DNA of 64,000 nt from Anagrus nilaparvatae (GCA_022575985.1 JAKSXM010000107.1:3348001-3412000), one strand, 5' to 3'; positions 41,401 through 48,394 are shown, counted from the stretch's first letter. Notes: generated by a model from the sequence alone, not told the origin. A program made the numbers and translations.

Positions 41401-41574
41401 ATAACACATCATTCAGTGATGCCAGAATTATTACCATGTCCGTTATCGTTAAGTCGTTACAATCCAACATTTGTTAAACCAGACACAAGCAAAGATTTTT
41501 TAGATATTGACTCAGAACCTGATTACAATACTTTAGCTGATTTTCGTAAAATGATGGCTGATCTTAATGTTTAA
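5309..41574 (+). CDS. PTB-SH2 adaptor protein gene (multi-exon, 5' partial)
   Basis: This is a phosphotyrosine-signalling adaptor. Exons: 5309-5455, 36281-36421, 37382-37576, 37641-38098, 38940-39140, 39204-39375 and 41365-41574. All introns are GT-AG and the phases agree at every junction, giving an open frame of 507 residues within the window for the long form. The order is PTB half, PTB C-terminal helix, a Ser/Thr/Pro/Asn-rich disordered linker, then a C-terminal SH2 domain of tensin type. The SH2 has the FMVRES phosphotyrosine pocket and a late HSVMP...LPC segment as in tensins. PTB plus SH2 in one chain recalls Shc, SH2D5 and the Drosophila EGFR adaptor EGFRAP. EGFRAP is my best guess for the orthologue, but this is from memory and not proven. 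The likely role is binding activated receptor tyrosine kinases at the membrane. An alternative first exon lies at 22032-22565. Confidence 0.88.
5456..6439. other. Intron sequence, nothing recognised
   Basis: This is the beginning of the 30.8 kb intron. It is AT-rich with scattered short ORFs and no codon or domain signal that I can support. Confidence 0.6.
6440..7366. pseudogene. Decayed histone gene cluster fragment
   Basis: This GC-richer island sits inside the AT-rich intron. On the minus strand at 6613-6628 is an exact match to the replication-dependent histone mRNA 3' stem-loop (GGCCCTTTTCAGGGCC). A second copy with one loop change lies on the plus strand at 7347-7362 (GGCCCTTTTTAGGGCC). 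Only 13 bases upstream of the minus-strand loop are codons for RGKGG (6641-6654), like the H4 N-terminus joined to its 3' end by an internal deletion. Further on, around 6500-6526, are ARGKARGKA-like codons that recall an H2A N-terminus. CCAAT (about 6706) and TATAAATA (6740-6747) motifs lie between the two loops. No complete histone ORF remains. The loops are seen directly; the H4 and H2A assignments are inference. Confidence 0.55.
6759..6930. repeat. Inverted repeat inside histone relic
   Basis: The 24-bp arms at 6759-6782 and 6907-6930 match at 23 of 24 positions (left arm ATTGAGTCCGACCCTTCCCC...). They enclose about 124 bp carrying two ATTGG boxes (about 6806 and 6876). This may be a duplicated promoter element of the former histone unit. 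Confidence 0.7.
7367..8987. other. Intron sequence, nothing recognised
   Basis: The sequence is AT-rich and non-coding. Short ORFs here have low-complexity Phe/Ile/Tyr-rich translations typical of chance frames in AT-rich DNA. Confidence 0.6.
8990..10641. mobile_element. TA-flanked element with long palindromic-array TIRs
   Basis: This is a 1652-bp element flanked by TA on both sides (8988-8989 and 10642-10643). The ends are CACTGAAAAAAAATTCCGG and its reverse complement. Each terminus then carries an array of a self-complementary unit (CCGGTTGCNGCAACCGG, often joined by AATT), at about 8999-9150 and 10478-10632. The inverted similarity continues inward for roughly another 100-150 bp, making TIRs of about 250-300 bp. 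The AT-rich centre has no transposase ORF, so the element is non-autonomous. The short ORFs across the arrays are artefacts of the repeat. Confidence 0.85.
10644..16703. other. Intron sequence with one hairpin, no gene
   Basis: I find no exon in this stretch. At 12600-13720 the base composition is less AT-rich and looks like an old repeat, with several CCCCTTTTT/GGGG stretches. A hairpin lies at 13171-13224, with arms CCTTAAATCTNCAAAAA and their complement. Short runs at 11750-11990 and 14300-14660 are also slightly less AT-rich but show no coding signal. Confidence 0.55.
16704..17102. mobile_element. Foldback MITE with CACTGTAAAAAGTAAC ends
   Basis: This 399-bp sequence is an imperfect palindrome over its whole length. 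The left end CACTGTAAAAAGTAAC is mirrored by GTTACTTTTTACAGTG on the right. The interior is built from TTTTCGAAAAATTAGTAAAT-like blocks that recur in both orientations. A CA dinucleotide flanks both sides (16702-16703 and 17103-17104). There is no ORF. It shares the CACTG...CAGTG end with the elements at 8990, 33120 and 47509. Confidence 0.8.
17105..21500. other. Intron sequence, nothing recognised
   Basis: This stretch is AT-rich and non-coding. I see no domain, splice-bounded exon or repeat array that I can support. Confidence 0.55.
21600..22031 (+). promoter_or_regulatory. Putative internal promoter and 5'UTR of alternative first exon
   Basis: The long open exon at 22032 begins with an AUG and has no clear upstream acceptor, so a transcription start is expected shortly upstream. 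CTCTCAGTTTCTC near 21703 fits an arthropod initiator (TCAGTY). No convincing TATA box is seen. A short upstream ORF lies in the leader (21892-21966). The promoter is an inference from the exon structure. Confidence 0.4.
21892..21966 (+). CDS. Upstream ORF in leader of alternative transcript (24 aa)
   Basis: An ATG at 21892 opens a 24-codon frame (MNMRPCISGLAVSEVTETVT..., ending VVR) closed by TAG at 21966, 65 bases before the main AUG at 22032. If the leader is transcribed as expected, this could reduce translation of the main ORF. No family is recognised, and it may be only a chance frame. Confidence 0.3.
   Translation: MNMRPCISGLAVSEVTETVTGVVR
22032..22565 (+). CDS. Alternative first coding exon of the PTB-SH2 gene
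   Basis: This exon has 178 open codons from the AUG at 22032 to a strong donor (GTAAGT from 22566), phase 0. Phase 0 is exactly what the acceptor of exon 36281-36421 needs. Joining them gives a 636-residue isoform. The exon encodes a basic, Asn/Gln/Lys-rich, probably disordered chain with a KFAKRRRTL cluster near residues 75-85 and a KQRQNQQKKQKML stretch near 138-155. It ends in a cysteine cluster, YCCCRCGHAQKFK, which could be acylated or bind metal. Codon use is less biased to A/T than the flanks, which supports real coding. It could also be a separate nested gene, but it lacks a stop before the donor signal except two codons into the intron. Confidence 0.7.
22566..25562. other. Intron sequence, no gene
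   Basis: A GC-richer patch at 22920-23040 (starting GGCGCGCGCGAC) lies 350 bp downstream of the alternative exon and could be regulatory. A second patch at 24780-24860 contains GCCGGCGGCGATAATCC. Neither is coding. The rest is AT-rich. Confidence 0.45.
25563..27338 (-). CDS. Divergent insect ionotropic receptor (IR family)
   Basis: This is an intact single-exon ORF of 591 residues running ATG to TGA. It is probably a chemosensory cation channel related to ionotropic glutamate receptors, in sensory-neuron membranes. Residues 1-20 are a hydrophobic signal peptide. The extracellular N-terminal region contains RPKYLLILNANAYS and HNPYFGSTEI, typical of insect IRs. The ligand-binding S1 lobe starts near KLKVGVSSNCWPECYAS (about residue 215). 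It is followed by M1 (FLGITFILIISAIVL), a pore/M2 stretch (STLLVFQLILGSA) and M3 (ILYFTIVGFLIFFVSDLVLE). The S2 lobe follows, and M4 lies near the C-terminus (LLKIIMVTGTCASVIAYVYE). I do not see the classical glutamate-binding Arg/Thr/Asp set, as expected for divergent IRs. It is nested antisense in the large intron of the adaptor gene. Individual IR number cannot be assigned. Confidence 0.85.
   Translation of the reverse strand: MKLIFIFIILIQKLNFVFSISNVDLFVQHVLQELNPHHVTAYAPHTSRNASSKTQIVLYELMKQVPVTIIGKEYASDLEKIEASQSLMYNHKISSTLHLIFLGFDNSIRSGKIVFEELAKIFNLIDTSTFYMSRPKYLLILNANAYSNKDIRKIVSLAWELNILDFTVALIDDKGEIKIVIHNPYFGSTEITEFRNSNIELFPDKLKNINGFKLKVGVSSNCWPECYASELGTANKDKWNNLYTGYKYFEKTVNSSTEIMPYTPSTVPHYDLIKQNNLSLFLSYNFVHQIKHYKNSKLLNIEKIVAIVPVNQIKKFEFAADIYCFLGITFILIISAIVLKRWKLLHEDWSTLLVFQLILGSAAKIKHKSLQSKILYFTIVGFLIFFVSDLVLEVAKSKYVTIERPLIYNFEEVLEKNITVYSPMDMRAKKMFFKSNYVDENLKKILHNIKKCNIFDDISEFENSIRITSSVIVGALLEKRSDHSKKYIIIDTNFPGYILALLFENNSPYLIKYSKIVDRVSETGLDKKWVRDDTEKKKIVHQEEDDTALIYLLKIIMVTGTCASVIAYVYEVLHYLLLIREIICRDFRPFI
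27339..33116. other. Intron sequence, no gene
   Basis: The stretch is AT-rich. A (CTG)4 run near 31812 (GCTGCTGCTGCTG) and a possible very decayed CACTGTAAAAAA element end at 32147 are the only structures noted. The less AT-rich stretch at 32450-33000 includes a 71-codon minus-strand frame (32767-32982) with no recognisable domain. Confidence 0.5.
33120..33166. mobile_element. 47-bp minimal foldback element
   Basis: A near-perfect hairpin starts CACTGAAAAAAAAATCCGCT and ends AGCGGAATTTTTTTTCAGTG, with only about 7 bases between the arms. It is flanked by TA on each side (33118-33119 and 33167-33168). The ends match the 8990-10641 element in sequence and target dinucleotide, so it reads as the shortest possible relative, with no internal sequence left. 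Confidence 0.75.
33169..36280. other. Intron sequence, nothing recognised
   Basis: This is the last part of the long intron, ending in the acceptor TTATTTACAG at 36271-36280. It is AT-rich and non-coding. Confidence 0.6.
36281..36421 (+). CDS. Exon: PTB C-terminal helix and start of linker
   Basis: The exon has 47 codons and is phase 0 at both ends. The acceptor TTACAG ends at 36280 and the donor GTATGT starts at 36422. AEELNSIVGNAFRMAYVAQL is the amphipathic C-terminal helix that packs over the peptide groove in PTB domains. RQPTLQDVI follows and then linker sequence. It is the common acceptor for both the 5309-5455 and the 22032-22565 exons. Confidence 0.88.
36422..37381. other. Intron
   Basis: This intron of 960 bases has a GTATGT donor and a TTTTTTTTCTAG acceptor. 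There is no further feature. Confidence 0.8.
37382..37576 (+). CDS. Exon: disordered linker
   Basis: The exon has 65 codons, phase 0 at both ends, with donor GTAAAA at 37577. The residues are polar (NKSLIVEPSNDIVGGYKNQ...), rich in Asn and Ser, and include DPWQKV. There is no domain; it is linker between PTB and SH2. Confidence 0.82.
37641..38098 (+). CDS. Exon: Ser/Pro/Asn-rich linker
   Basis: The exon is 458 bases, starts in phase 0 and ends in phase 2 (donor GTGAGT at 38099), and encodes about 152 residues. It contains SQQSTPSSDENNSPTELNTY and RLFDKPPLIKRLAMGL. The latter is a likely short helical docking segment in an otherwise disordered chain. NTYKRLF and GGYINEG give tyrosines that could be phosphorylated. 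Confidence 0.85.
38099..38939. other. Intron
   Basis: This phase-2 intron has a GTGAGT donor and a TATTCATAG acceptor. It is AT-rich with no additional feature. Confidence 0.8.
38940..39140 (+). CDS. Exon: linker end and SH2 start
   Basis: The split Arg codon is completed from the previous exon. A Ser-rich stretch and a TPTPPPLPERTDSL proline motif, a candidate SH3 ligand, come before KEEIELRKAPWFQAGIPR. The APWF-x-GIPR is the entry strand of the SH2 domain. The donor GTAAGT at 39141 leaves phase 2. Confidence 0.88.
39204..39375 (+). CDS. Exon: SH2 core with FMVRES pocket
   Basis: The acceptor is CTTTTCAG at 39196-39203. It encodes EGAFMVRESTSKPGCYALSL, with the invariant beta-B arginine (about residue 528 of the alternative isoform) that binds phosphotyrosine. 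IAHYLIM follows, with the beta-D histidine. The Arg and the fold residues are all present, so the domain should be functional. The donor GTGACT at 39376 is weaker than the others. Reading through it would add about 26 codons before a stop. Confidence 0.9.
39376..41364. other. Intron
   Basis: This 2-kb AT-rich phase-0 intron ends in TTATGATTTCAG. I see no exon or repeat in it. Confidence 0.75.
41365..41574 (+). CDS. Final exon: SH2 C-terminal half and stop
   Basis: The exon has 69 codons plus TAA. GFTKEFTTLTALITHHSVMP and ELLPCPLSL complete a tensin-like SH2. A short acidic tail follows (KDFLDIDSEPDYNTLADFRK...) and ends MADLNV. The tail tyrosine in EPDYNTL is a plausible phosphosite. An AATAAA at 41820-41825 is a candidate poly(A) signal. 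The last 18 codons are duplicated at 44809-44862. Confidence 0.9.
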   Translation, partial: GFTKEFTTLTALITHHSVMPELLPCPLSLSRYNPTFVKPDTSKDFLDIDSEPDYNTLADFRKMMADLNV

Positions 41575-43900
41575 TTTTTCATGTGTGTGTGTAATTGTGT
41601 AAATGTATTAGTTAATATTTATTTTTTGTAAATAATTTTTATTTGTATTTTTTTTAATTAAGTGATGTTAAATGGATTTTTATATTACCAAAAAAGCGAG
41701 AAAAATATGTTATGTGTAATTTTTTAGAACGAGTATGTTGAAAAGTATTCGTTACCATCGATAGAATTTTATGTAACTATTGTTTGATATGTGTAAAAAC
41801 CAATTAAAATAATTAAACCAATAAATGCTGGAAGCACAAATAAATCGAAGATTAAAAATGGAGCTAAATTTATTGTTATATTTAAATATAAAAAAAAAAA
41901 GATTTGTTGTTGTAGACTCTAATTTCGTAAAATTTTGGCTCTATTTTGGAGCAAGTTCTTACATTGCACTGTCAGATTTTTCTATTTTTCTTGAAAATTT
42001 AAGCAAAAACTGTACATTTGAGTTAATAAAATTTACTTGAAAATTCGATCAAGCAAAATTCAAGCGTTGCAACCTGACATTGTGACTGAAGCCTTAATTC
42101 CAAAGACCTTATTTACTTGTGAATTTGAATCAAGTTTGTATGGTTTCTTATAAGTAAGAAGAATTCAGATTTTAGATTTAGACTTCTAAAAAATGGAAGG
42201 AAAATTTGGAAAAAATTTTTTGACTATATTGTTTCTAAGTTTAAAGAAGATACTCGAATACTTTTCATCAATTTTCCTCCTAATTTTCTTTGGACTATTT
42301 TGAAAATTTTGTCAATCAGAAAATATCATTTCTAAACATTAATTAAATGTACCAATAATCAGTATATGTTCATATAATCAGTATATATTCAGCTTTTACA
42401 TTTTTGACCTGCTGTATTGAATTTTCAAAACTCTAAACCAAAAAATCTGACTTCATACTTTTTACGTAGTGGACCATTATTATCCACAAAATTTCGGTAT
42501 TCAAGATACTTTTTAAAAAGATTTACAAATCCATATGTAATAAGGCCTTTGGAGTTAAAAATTCACACTAAAAGTAACTGAATTTCGCCCTGAAAAAAAA
42601 AGTCAAAATTACTTGAAAAAATATTTCGTTAATTCATCCGGAGAAAAAAGTAAACTAAAAACAGAATATATAAATGGTTGTGTTGATATTTGTAAATAAA
42701 TAATATATTAATAATTGTTATGATACGAGATTACGTCGACTATTATTATTAAATGTAATTTTAATTAAAAATATTATGTAATTAAATGTAAAATTAATTA
42801 AGTTAATATTGACTTTATGTAAAAATTATTTATATATGGTGATCAATCGCTTATTACATGAAAATACCTAGTCTTTTTTACAAAAATTTAGTAAAGTCAA
42901 ATACAGTGAATATTGGGGTTTTGAAAACCTTTTGACAGCCAAACTGGTTTGTTTTATGTAATTTGTATTTCTATGATTGTAAAAAATTTTAATTACTGTT
43001 AATTATAATGAAAATAAATCAAAACAAAAAATTTTTTTACATTTTCTACGCACAAAATTTACTATTCATTTGTAAAATTTAAATTTAACAGAAATCAAAT
43101 AGTAAATGTTAAAATATTAACTGAATATCAAAAAAATTTAATAATTAAAAAACTGAACTGATTGTTTACACTGTGCTTTTGAAATTTGTAAAACATTTTA
43201 ATACTATATTATATTAATATCGATGAGTCGCATATATAATATAAATTTTAATAATAAAAATTATTTATTACATAAATTTTGCATTTTTAATTTTTTTATA
43301 TTACCTTTTGTTTGAAACTGGAGAATTTAATTTAATTTTTCAATAAGCACCATAGCTTTTAAACCTCTGGAACTGTAATAATTAGTAAATTTGATCCTCT
43401 TGTAAAAAATAGCTCATAAGCTAGAAGTACTTTTTTTCATTTTGAATTACTGACAAACTTATTATCTATATTCAATTATAACTTCGTGATTTATCCATTT
43501 TCAATAAACTGTTTTCAAAATTTTTTGATAAATTTTAAGAATCATATTTTAAAGACGAAGTCCTAATCGGGCTTTTTAGAAAAGACAGAAATTTCATTTT
43601 ATCTCAAAAAAATGCTAAATAATTGAATTTTAGGACACTGAAGATATACTAATTAGAGGTAATTTTTAATTGTATAAAATTGTGGATTTATTTCATTTAT
43701 GAGATTTTTTGGACAAATCCAATTTTTTTACTTACCATCAGTCGGTATAATAGATGCCTTAAAATAAGCTCTTTTTAAAAAAATTAATAAGTCCAAATGC
43801 CTCCAGAGTTCGTATGTATTTTTCTCGCAAGTGTTAAAATGGCCCAACTCTAAGCTTATATAGAAGTCGAAAACCTCCGTTCTCACCACATACTGGATAA
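41575..43900. other. 3'UTR and downstream AT-rich spacer
   Basis: The stretch contains the candidate poly(A) signal AATAAA at 41820 and otherwise AT-rich DNA. The segments at about 41575-41700 and 43085-43230 have diverged copies at about 44863-45003 and 45058-45207 (see the segmental duplication). Confidence 0.6.
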
Positions 43901-43940
43901 TTGTGTGGCGCATCGAGATATACTTCTACATATAAAAGAC

Positions 43941-44087
43941 TATATAAAACTCTCAGGAGAGGGTATCAAATCAATTTGGGAGCTTAAAAACCAATACAAT
44001 ATCAGATTATTGAATATCACTTGATAAACAATAAAGTTATTGTATTGGGCTATTGAGTGTCGTGAGACACGTAAGGCCAGAACGAGA
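43941..44087 (+). promoter_or_regulatory. TATA promoter and leader of small gene 1
   Basis: TATATAAAA (43941-43949) is followed by an initiator-like CTCTCAGG at about 43950, then about 135 bases of leader before the ATG at 44088. The same layout and much of the sequence (TATCACTTG, TTGGGCTATT, GTGAGACACGTAA) recur at 48669-48826. Confidence 0.6.
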
Positions 44088-44360
44088 ATGGAGAAAGAAA
44101 ATATTCCACCAGCAGAGGAACTAGGCGTGATCAGTTGGATTCGTAACTCGCCAAACAGTAACGGTATGAGAGTTACATACACTGGCGAGTATACAAAAGA
44201 AAGTATAGTTCACCATATAGATACTTTCAAACAAAAGCTTCAAGAGTGCGATGAATCGGATCCTAAAAGAGAATATTATCAAACAGCAATACAATGTCTA
44301 TTCGGTACATTGCGGTTCTGTTTAATACAGGAATTTATACATAATAGACATAATAATTAA
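44088..44360 (+). CDS. Small gene 1, unknown function (90 aa)
   Basis: ATG at 44088 to TAA at 44360. The protein starts MEKENIPPAEELGVISWIRN and carries an acidic/basic helix region (SIVHHIDTFKQKLQECDESD). It ends in a hydrophobic segment (QTAIQCLFGTLRFCLIQEFI) and a basic tail. There is no signal peptide, and I recognise no domain. The frame stays open 16 codons upstream without an ATG. A strong TATA/Inr promoter and an AATAAA at 44399-44404 make it a plausible short, intronless transcription unit. A diverged paralogue lies at 48821-48985, and the pair sits in a tandem segmental duplication. Confidence 0.55.
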   Translation: MEKENIPPAEELGVISWIRNSPNSNGMRVTYTGEYTKESIVHHIDTFKQKLQECDESDPKREYYQTAIQCLFGTLRFCLIQEFIHNRHNN

Positions 44361-44805
44361 TATTTAAATCAAAAATTTTTTTTATTTTTTTTTTCAGTAA
44401 ATAAACAAGCAGTTATACCTGACTTAAATTTAATTGGCATTTTATTTTTAGTTTTTGCTCTTAGTAACTGGTATATTGTTGCCAGCAAATTTTAATATTC
44501 TTTCTGAATTTCATGCTTTGTTAAAATTTATTATATATTCTCTAAAGTCAATCATAAAACCGATTAAGTTTGAACTGACATTTAGAACTGTAAATCATTC
44601 TTCTTCTCTTAAGTAGTCTATATATAGTTATATTTCAAATAAAAGCAATAATTTTTAATTACTATTTTTTTATACAATTAAGATGGTAGTACAGTACATT
44701 CATAACGTGTATAGTTATAGAATTTTTTTCGGGGTTGCTAAAAACTTTTAGCCGTTCTTTCCCTGTCAAAAAATTTTGGCTTAGTACTTTTAAAATTTGA
44801 AGAGG

Positions 44806-45003
44806 GCTGATTACAATACTTTAGCTGACTTTCGTAAAATGTGGGCTGATCGTAATGATTAATTTTTATTGTGTATATGAGTGTGTTTTTGTGTGAATTT
44901 ATTAGTTAATATTTATTTTTGGTAAATAATTTTTATTTATATTTTTTATTAATTATATTTAAAAGATGTTAAATAGATTTTTATATTACCAAAAAAAGCG
45001 CGA
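44806..45003 (+). pseudogene. Duplicated 3' end of the PTB-SH2 gene
   Basis: 44809-44862 reads DYNTLADFRKMWADRND then TAA. It differs from the genuine end of the adaptor gene (41521-41574) at only four residues, with the stop conserved. The following 140 bases parallel the real 3'UTR (TTAGTTAATATTTATTTTT, TTTTATATTACCAAAAAA). No acceptor or SH2 sequence precedes it, so it is a non-functional duplicate. Confidence 0.85.
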
Positions 45004-45057
45004 CAAATAAGCCCAGCAAAAAAAACATAAAAGTTATTTATTTATTAGGTTAATTTA

Positions 45058-45207
45058 AATGTAACAGAAATCAAATAGTAAATGTTAAATATTAACTGAA
45101 TATCAAAAAAATATAATAATTAACAAAATGAACTGATTGTTTACAATGCGCTTTTAAAATTTGTAACATTTTTTAATACTATTATATTAATATCGATGAG
45201 TTGCATA
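45058..45207. repeat. Second block of the segmental duplication
   Basis: This block is a diverged copy of 43085-43230. Both contain AACAGAAATCAAATAGTAAA, GAACTGATTGTTTACA and ATATTAATATCGATGAG. The copy is cut off at the Helitron inserted at 45218. Confidence 0.85.
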
Positions 45208-45217
45208 TATAAAACAA

Positions 45218-45483
45218 CTAGCATAGGTGATATGGGGGGCTCCGCCCCCCGTAAATCGCATTCATACTTCTGTTTGTGTTGCTTAAAAAAATCATGTTTC
45301 ATTGCAAATTTATAATTATGCAAATACATTCAAACTATTCAGAGCAGCGTAAGTGAAACATTAATGAAAAATTATAGGTTCTGATTGATTCTATAATTAT
45401 AATAGAGAAAATAAAAAAATTTAACTGAGTACAGACAGACAGACAAATAAATTTTCAAATATATATAATATATAGTATTACGA
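45218..45483 (-). mobile_element. Non-autonomous Helitron, family A (266 bp)
   Basis: Read on the minus strand it starts TCGTAATACTATATATT after an A. It ends with a hairpin (GGGGGGCGGAGCCCCCC, 45234-45250), a 12-base spacer and CTAG followed by T. This is the canonical Helitron layout: TC start, 3' hairpin, CTRR end, A/T target. It carries a GACAGACAGAC-like run near the 5' end. Both ends are shared with 60712-61793. No Rep/helicase is present. Confidence 0.75.
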
Positions 45484-45490
45484 TATATAT

Positions 45491-46436
45491 ATGGGTGGTT
45501 TTCACTGTAACTGTATATTTTTTTATTGTTTACGGCACAACACTAATTATATTTTTTTTTTTTTTTTTTTTTGTATTTTAATGTTTATCAATGTCTAAAA
45601 ACCTAAAATTTTCAGTGGTACTGCTACAAATGTAAAAATAAATTCTACGTGTTATTCTTATGGGATTTTTTTATTTATGCAGACGGTGGAGTCATGGACG
45701 GTTGCGACATTTTGAATGTATTATTGAAATAACTTTGTATTGAAGCCATCAAATTTTCTCAAACTCTGGGTATCTTATTTTTCCATCAAAACACATAACT
45801 GAACAAGATATATAAAGTAATATATGACATATACTTGGAGAAAACGACACGGACGGTGGCGACATTTTTTTTTTGTAAAAGCGTTTTAAAATTTTAATAG
45901 GTTTAATTTTCATAGTTAAAGCTTTTATATTTAAAATTTTAAGTTTTCCACGGTTCATATATGAGTAGTTCAGTAAAAAAAAAAATACAACAGTGCTTTT
46001 AAGTGCATACATATAGAGTGCGCTCCCATAAAAGATTGGAAGCTTAAAAATAGCTAAAACCGGGGGACAGACTTATATGCGACGATACGCTAAGAGGGTT
46101 GTATGAAAATTTGTTTCATTGAAAAAAATGAGTTTTTGAGACCTAAATACGTCATATGCATCCTACAGAAAAATTTAAGTTCAAATTTTAAGCTGTTTGT
46201 TAATACTCAAAGTTTACAGTTAAGCAAAAGGACAGCAGACGGTGGGTGGCGACAATTTGAACACATATGCTCTAGAAAATTTTTTTATTAAGTTACCAAT
46301 ATATGCATAGTAGGTTGTGACTTAAAAAAAATATTATTTATGAACTTTTTAAAAGAAAAAAAAGTGTAAAAGAGCTTTAGTTTCAGATATAAATGGAGGG
46401 GACACTATGTATACCGTTCCTGCGAAAACCACCCAT
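45491..46436. mobile_element. TIR element with ATGGGTGGTTTTC ends
   Basis: The 946-bp segment is bounded by ATGGGTGGTTTTC (45491-45503) and GAAAACCACCCAT (46424-46436) and embedded in TA repeats on both sides. There is no transposase ORF. The motif GACGGTGGCGACA or a close variant appears three times in the same orientation, near 45698, 45851 and 46238. These could be internal protein-binding sites. Confidence 0.65.
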
Positions 46437-46672
46437 ATATATATTAGGGTTGTTCACAAAAAAAAAAGAGCGCCAAAAATGTTCTTCCTGAAGTATGTTG
46501 AAGTTTAGGTGACAAAATGTTCCCATACCAATTTTCAGCTCATTTGAGAACGATTTAGGGGTCGCACAAACCCAGGGTAGCTCTCAAGAGGTAGTCGAGC
46601 GTCAATAGCGCCGTGAGGAGGCAACTTCGTGCTACTTCGGACGAGATTTCGGCTGTTTTCGGTTCGTGCCTT

Positions 46673-46880
46673 TTATATCAAGATATGGATTTAAATCACC
46701 CCATTAGGTGAAATCCGCGCCCACCCCCCCCCAATAGCCTAACCTAACCTAAATCCTAGGGGTGTCTTTATAACAATATATGGATTTAAATCACCCCTTT
46801 AGGTGAAACTCGCCCCCCCCCCCCAATAGCCTAACCTAACCTAAATCCTAGGGGTGCCTTTATAACAATAAATGGGTTTA
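46673..46880. repeat. ~94-bp tandem repeat with CCTAA runs
   Basis: There are just over two copies of a unit containing ATGGATTTAAATCACCCC, a poly-C run, AATAGCCTAACCTAACC, then AATCCTAGGGGTG. The first two copies start near 46687 and 46782, and a partial third near 46874 is diverged. A GGGGCCTTCGGCCCC hairpin follows at 46903-46917. Confidence 0.8.
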
Positions 46881-47035
46881 AAACGTAATATTTAGCGCAC
46901 GGGGCCTTCGGCCCCCCTTATGCCCTTAGCACTGGAAAATAGTGTTCAAAAATTTAAATTTCATAACATTTAAATAAATAATTGAAATATTTAAAAATTT
47001 ATTAAATGGGAATCGGCTCCGTTATAACTAAGAAT

Positions 47036-47062
47036 AATATATATATATATATATATATATGG
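47036..47062. repeat. (TA)n microsatellite
   Basis: This is a simple AT dinucleotide run of about 13 units. Confidence 0.9.
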
Positions 47063-47508
47063 TTATAACGCTATTCTGTACACTCTTTACTCAACCAAAG
47101 ACAACCGAGCTCTCTCAATAGCCGGAGATACCCGAAGCAACCTCCTCACTGCGCCAAAGACCGTTTTCTTCAAGAGGTTGGCTATTACCAACAATTAGTG
47201 GGACCGACAAAAATTTTTTTCAAAATACGTTTTCTATACTTCCTAATATGTTTTCGGTGTCGCTAAACTCGAAAATGAGGTCCTGAGAGTCCGAAAATAC
47301 CTTAAATATCCTTAAACACCGAAAACACCCCTTTTTTTACCAAAAGTTTTTGGATTTTATAGCGAAAATCGTATATATTCGAAACATCTGGATTGTAAAT
47401 TACAATGGATGACTTAAATATGTTGAAAAAATACCGAAAACTTCTTCCGTTTATTCCAACGCGCCTTCTTGGCCGAGAAACGCAGGGCTCAATTCTATAA
47501 CAATGTTA

Positions 47509-48394
47509 CACTGAAAAACCGATACCATTGAAGCAATGACTTAGAAGCGATTGAAATATGCCAATAGAATATATCATTGATTTGATGGCGCCGCTATTAA
47601 ACGAATAGCTTCTCGCCATTAATATGGCAGTCATTGTTTTGATGTAAATTTTCGTCAAAATAAAAGATATGTCTAGGTATACTATTCTTTCTCTTTCTAT
47701 CCTTCTGCGTATATTTGCCAGTCACTCAGACTATATGTCTTTTAATGGCGCGCGCGGCTCGCGTATGAGTGTCTTATAGTATATATTATTGTTATTCATT
47801 ATTACTCTTATAAAGAAATGGAATTACCTGAAAATCATTTATTATAAATTTAATTATTATTTTTAATCATGCATTTCGCTAGACATGCATAAATTACTCT
47901 GAATATTAAAAAAAGGAGTGGGAAAATTATTATCTGTAACATATAGTCTTCAAAATTTTTTATTAACACAAAGAGTCCTGCTGGCGTAATGGATAAGGTC
48001 GCTGCTTACTGATCAACACGGTTCACAACGGTACCCAGTTCGATCCCGGATGAAGTCGCAGTTTTTTTATTTGATAATAAATTTAAAAAAAAAAATTAAA
48101 TTCATTAATGTATAATAATGTAATAATAATTAATAAAAAAAATCGAAAAATAATATAACAAATTAACAATACCGCCTTAAAAAAAAAAAAACAATAAATG
48201 TAAAAAAAAAAAAGAAAAAAAAATAAATTTTTACTTATTTTCTGTTTATTATACATTGAAATGATATGTATTCATAATCATTTCAATAGCTTTAAATATA
48301 TTTAAACAATCTCGCTATTGAATTTATGATATCCGTCATTGGCATATATCAATTGCTTCTAAGTCATTGTTTCAATGGTACCGGTTTTTCAGTG
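47509..48394. mobile_element. TA-flanked MITE with CACTGAAAAACCG ends
   Basis: The 886-bp element is flanked by TA (47507-47508 and 48395-48396). Its TIRs of about 75 bp share CACTGAAAAACCG, then TACCATTGAA, CAATGACTTAGAAGC and ATATGCCAAT. The ends belong to the same CACTG...CAGTG group as the elements at 8990 and 33120. There is no transposase ORF. A tRNA-like pol III module lies in its centre. Confidence 0.85.
47976..48068 (+). other. tRNA-like pol III module inside the MITE
   Basis: TGGCGTAATGGATAAGG (about 47982-47998) matches an A box of tRNA-Arg type. AGTTCGATCCC (about 48038-48048) matches the B box, and a T7 tract at about 48062 would terminate pol III. The acceptor and T stems do not pair cleanly and no anticodon loop is certain, so it is a tRNA relic or SINE-like head rather than a working tRNA. 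Confidence 0.5.

Noticed and set aside
43941..44360. Viral or symbiotic-virus origin of the small TATA gene
   Set aside because: A strong TATA and intronless frame is suggestive, but I recognise no viral protein family and no viral neighbours. It sits in an ordinary segmental duplication.
46903..46917. GGGGCCTTCGGCCCC as a Helitron end
   Set aside because: No CTRR follows at the proper distance and no matching TC start was found.
47976..48068. Functional tRNA-Arg gene
   Set aside because: Acceptor and T stems do not pair properly and it lies inside a MITE; kept only as a tRNA-like module.
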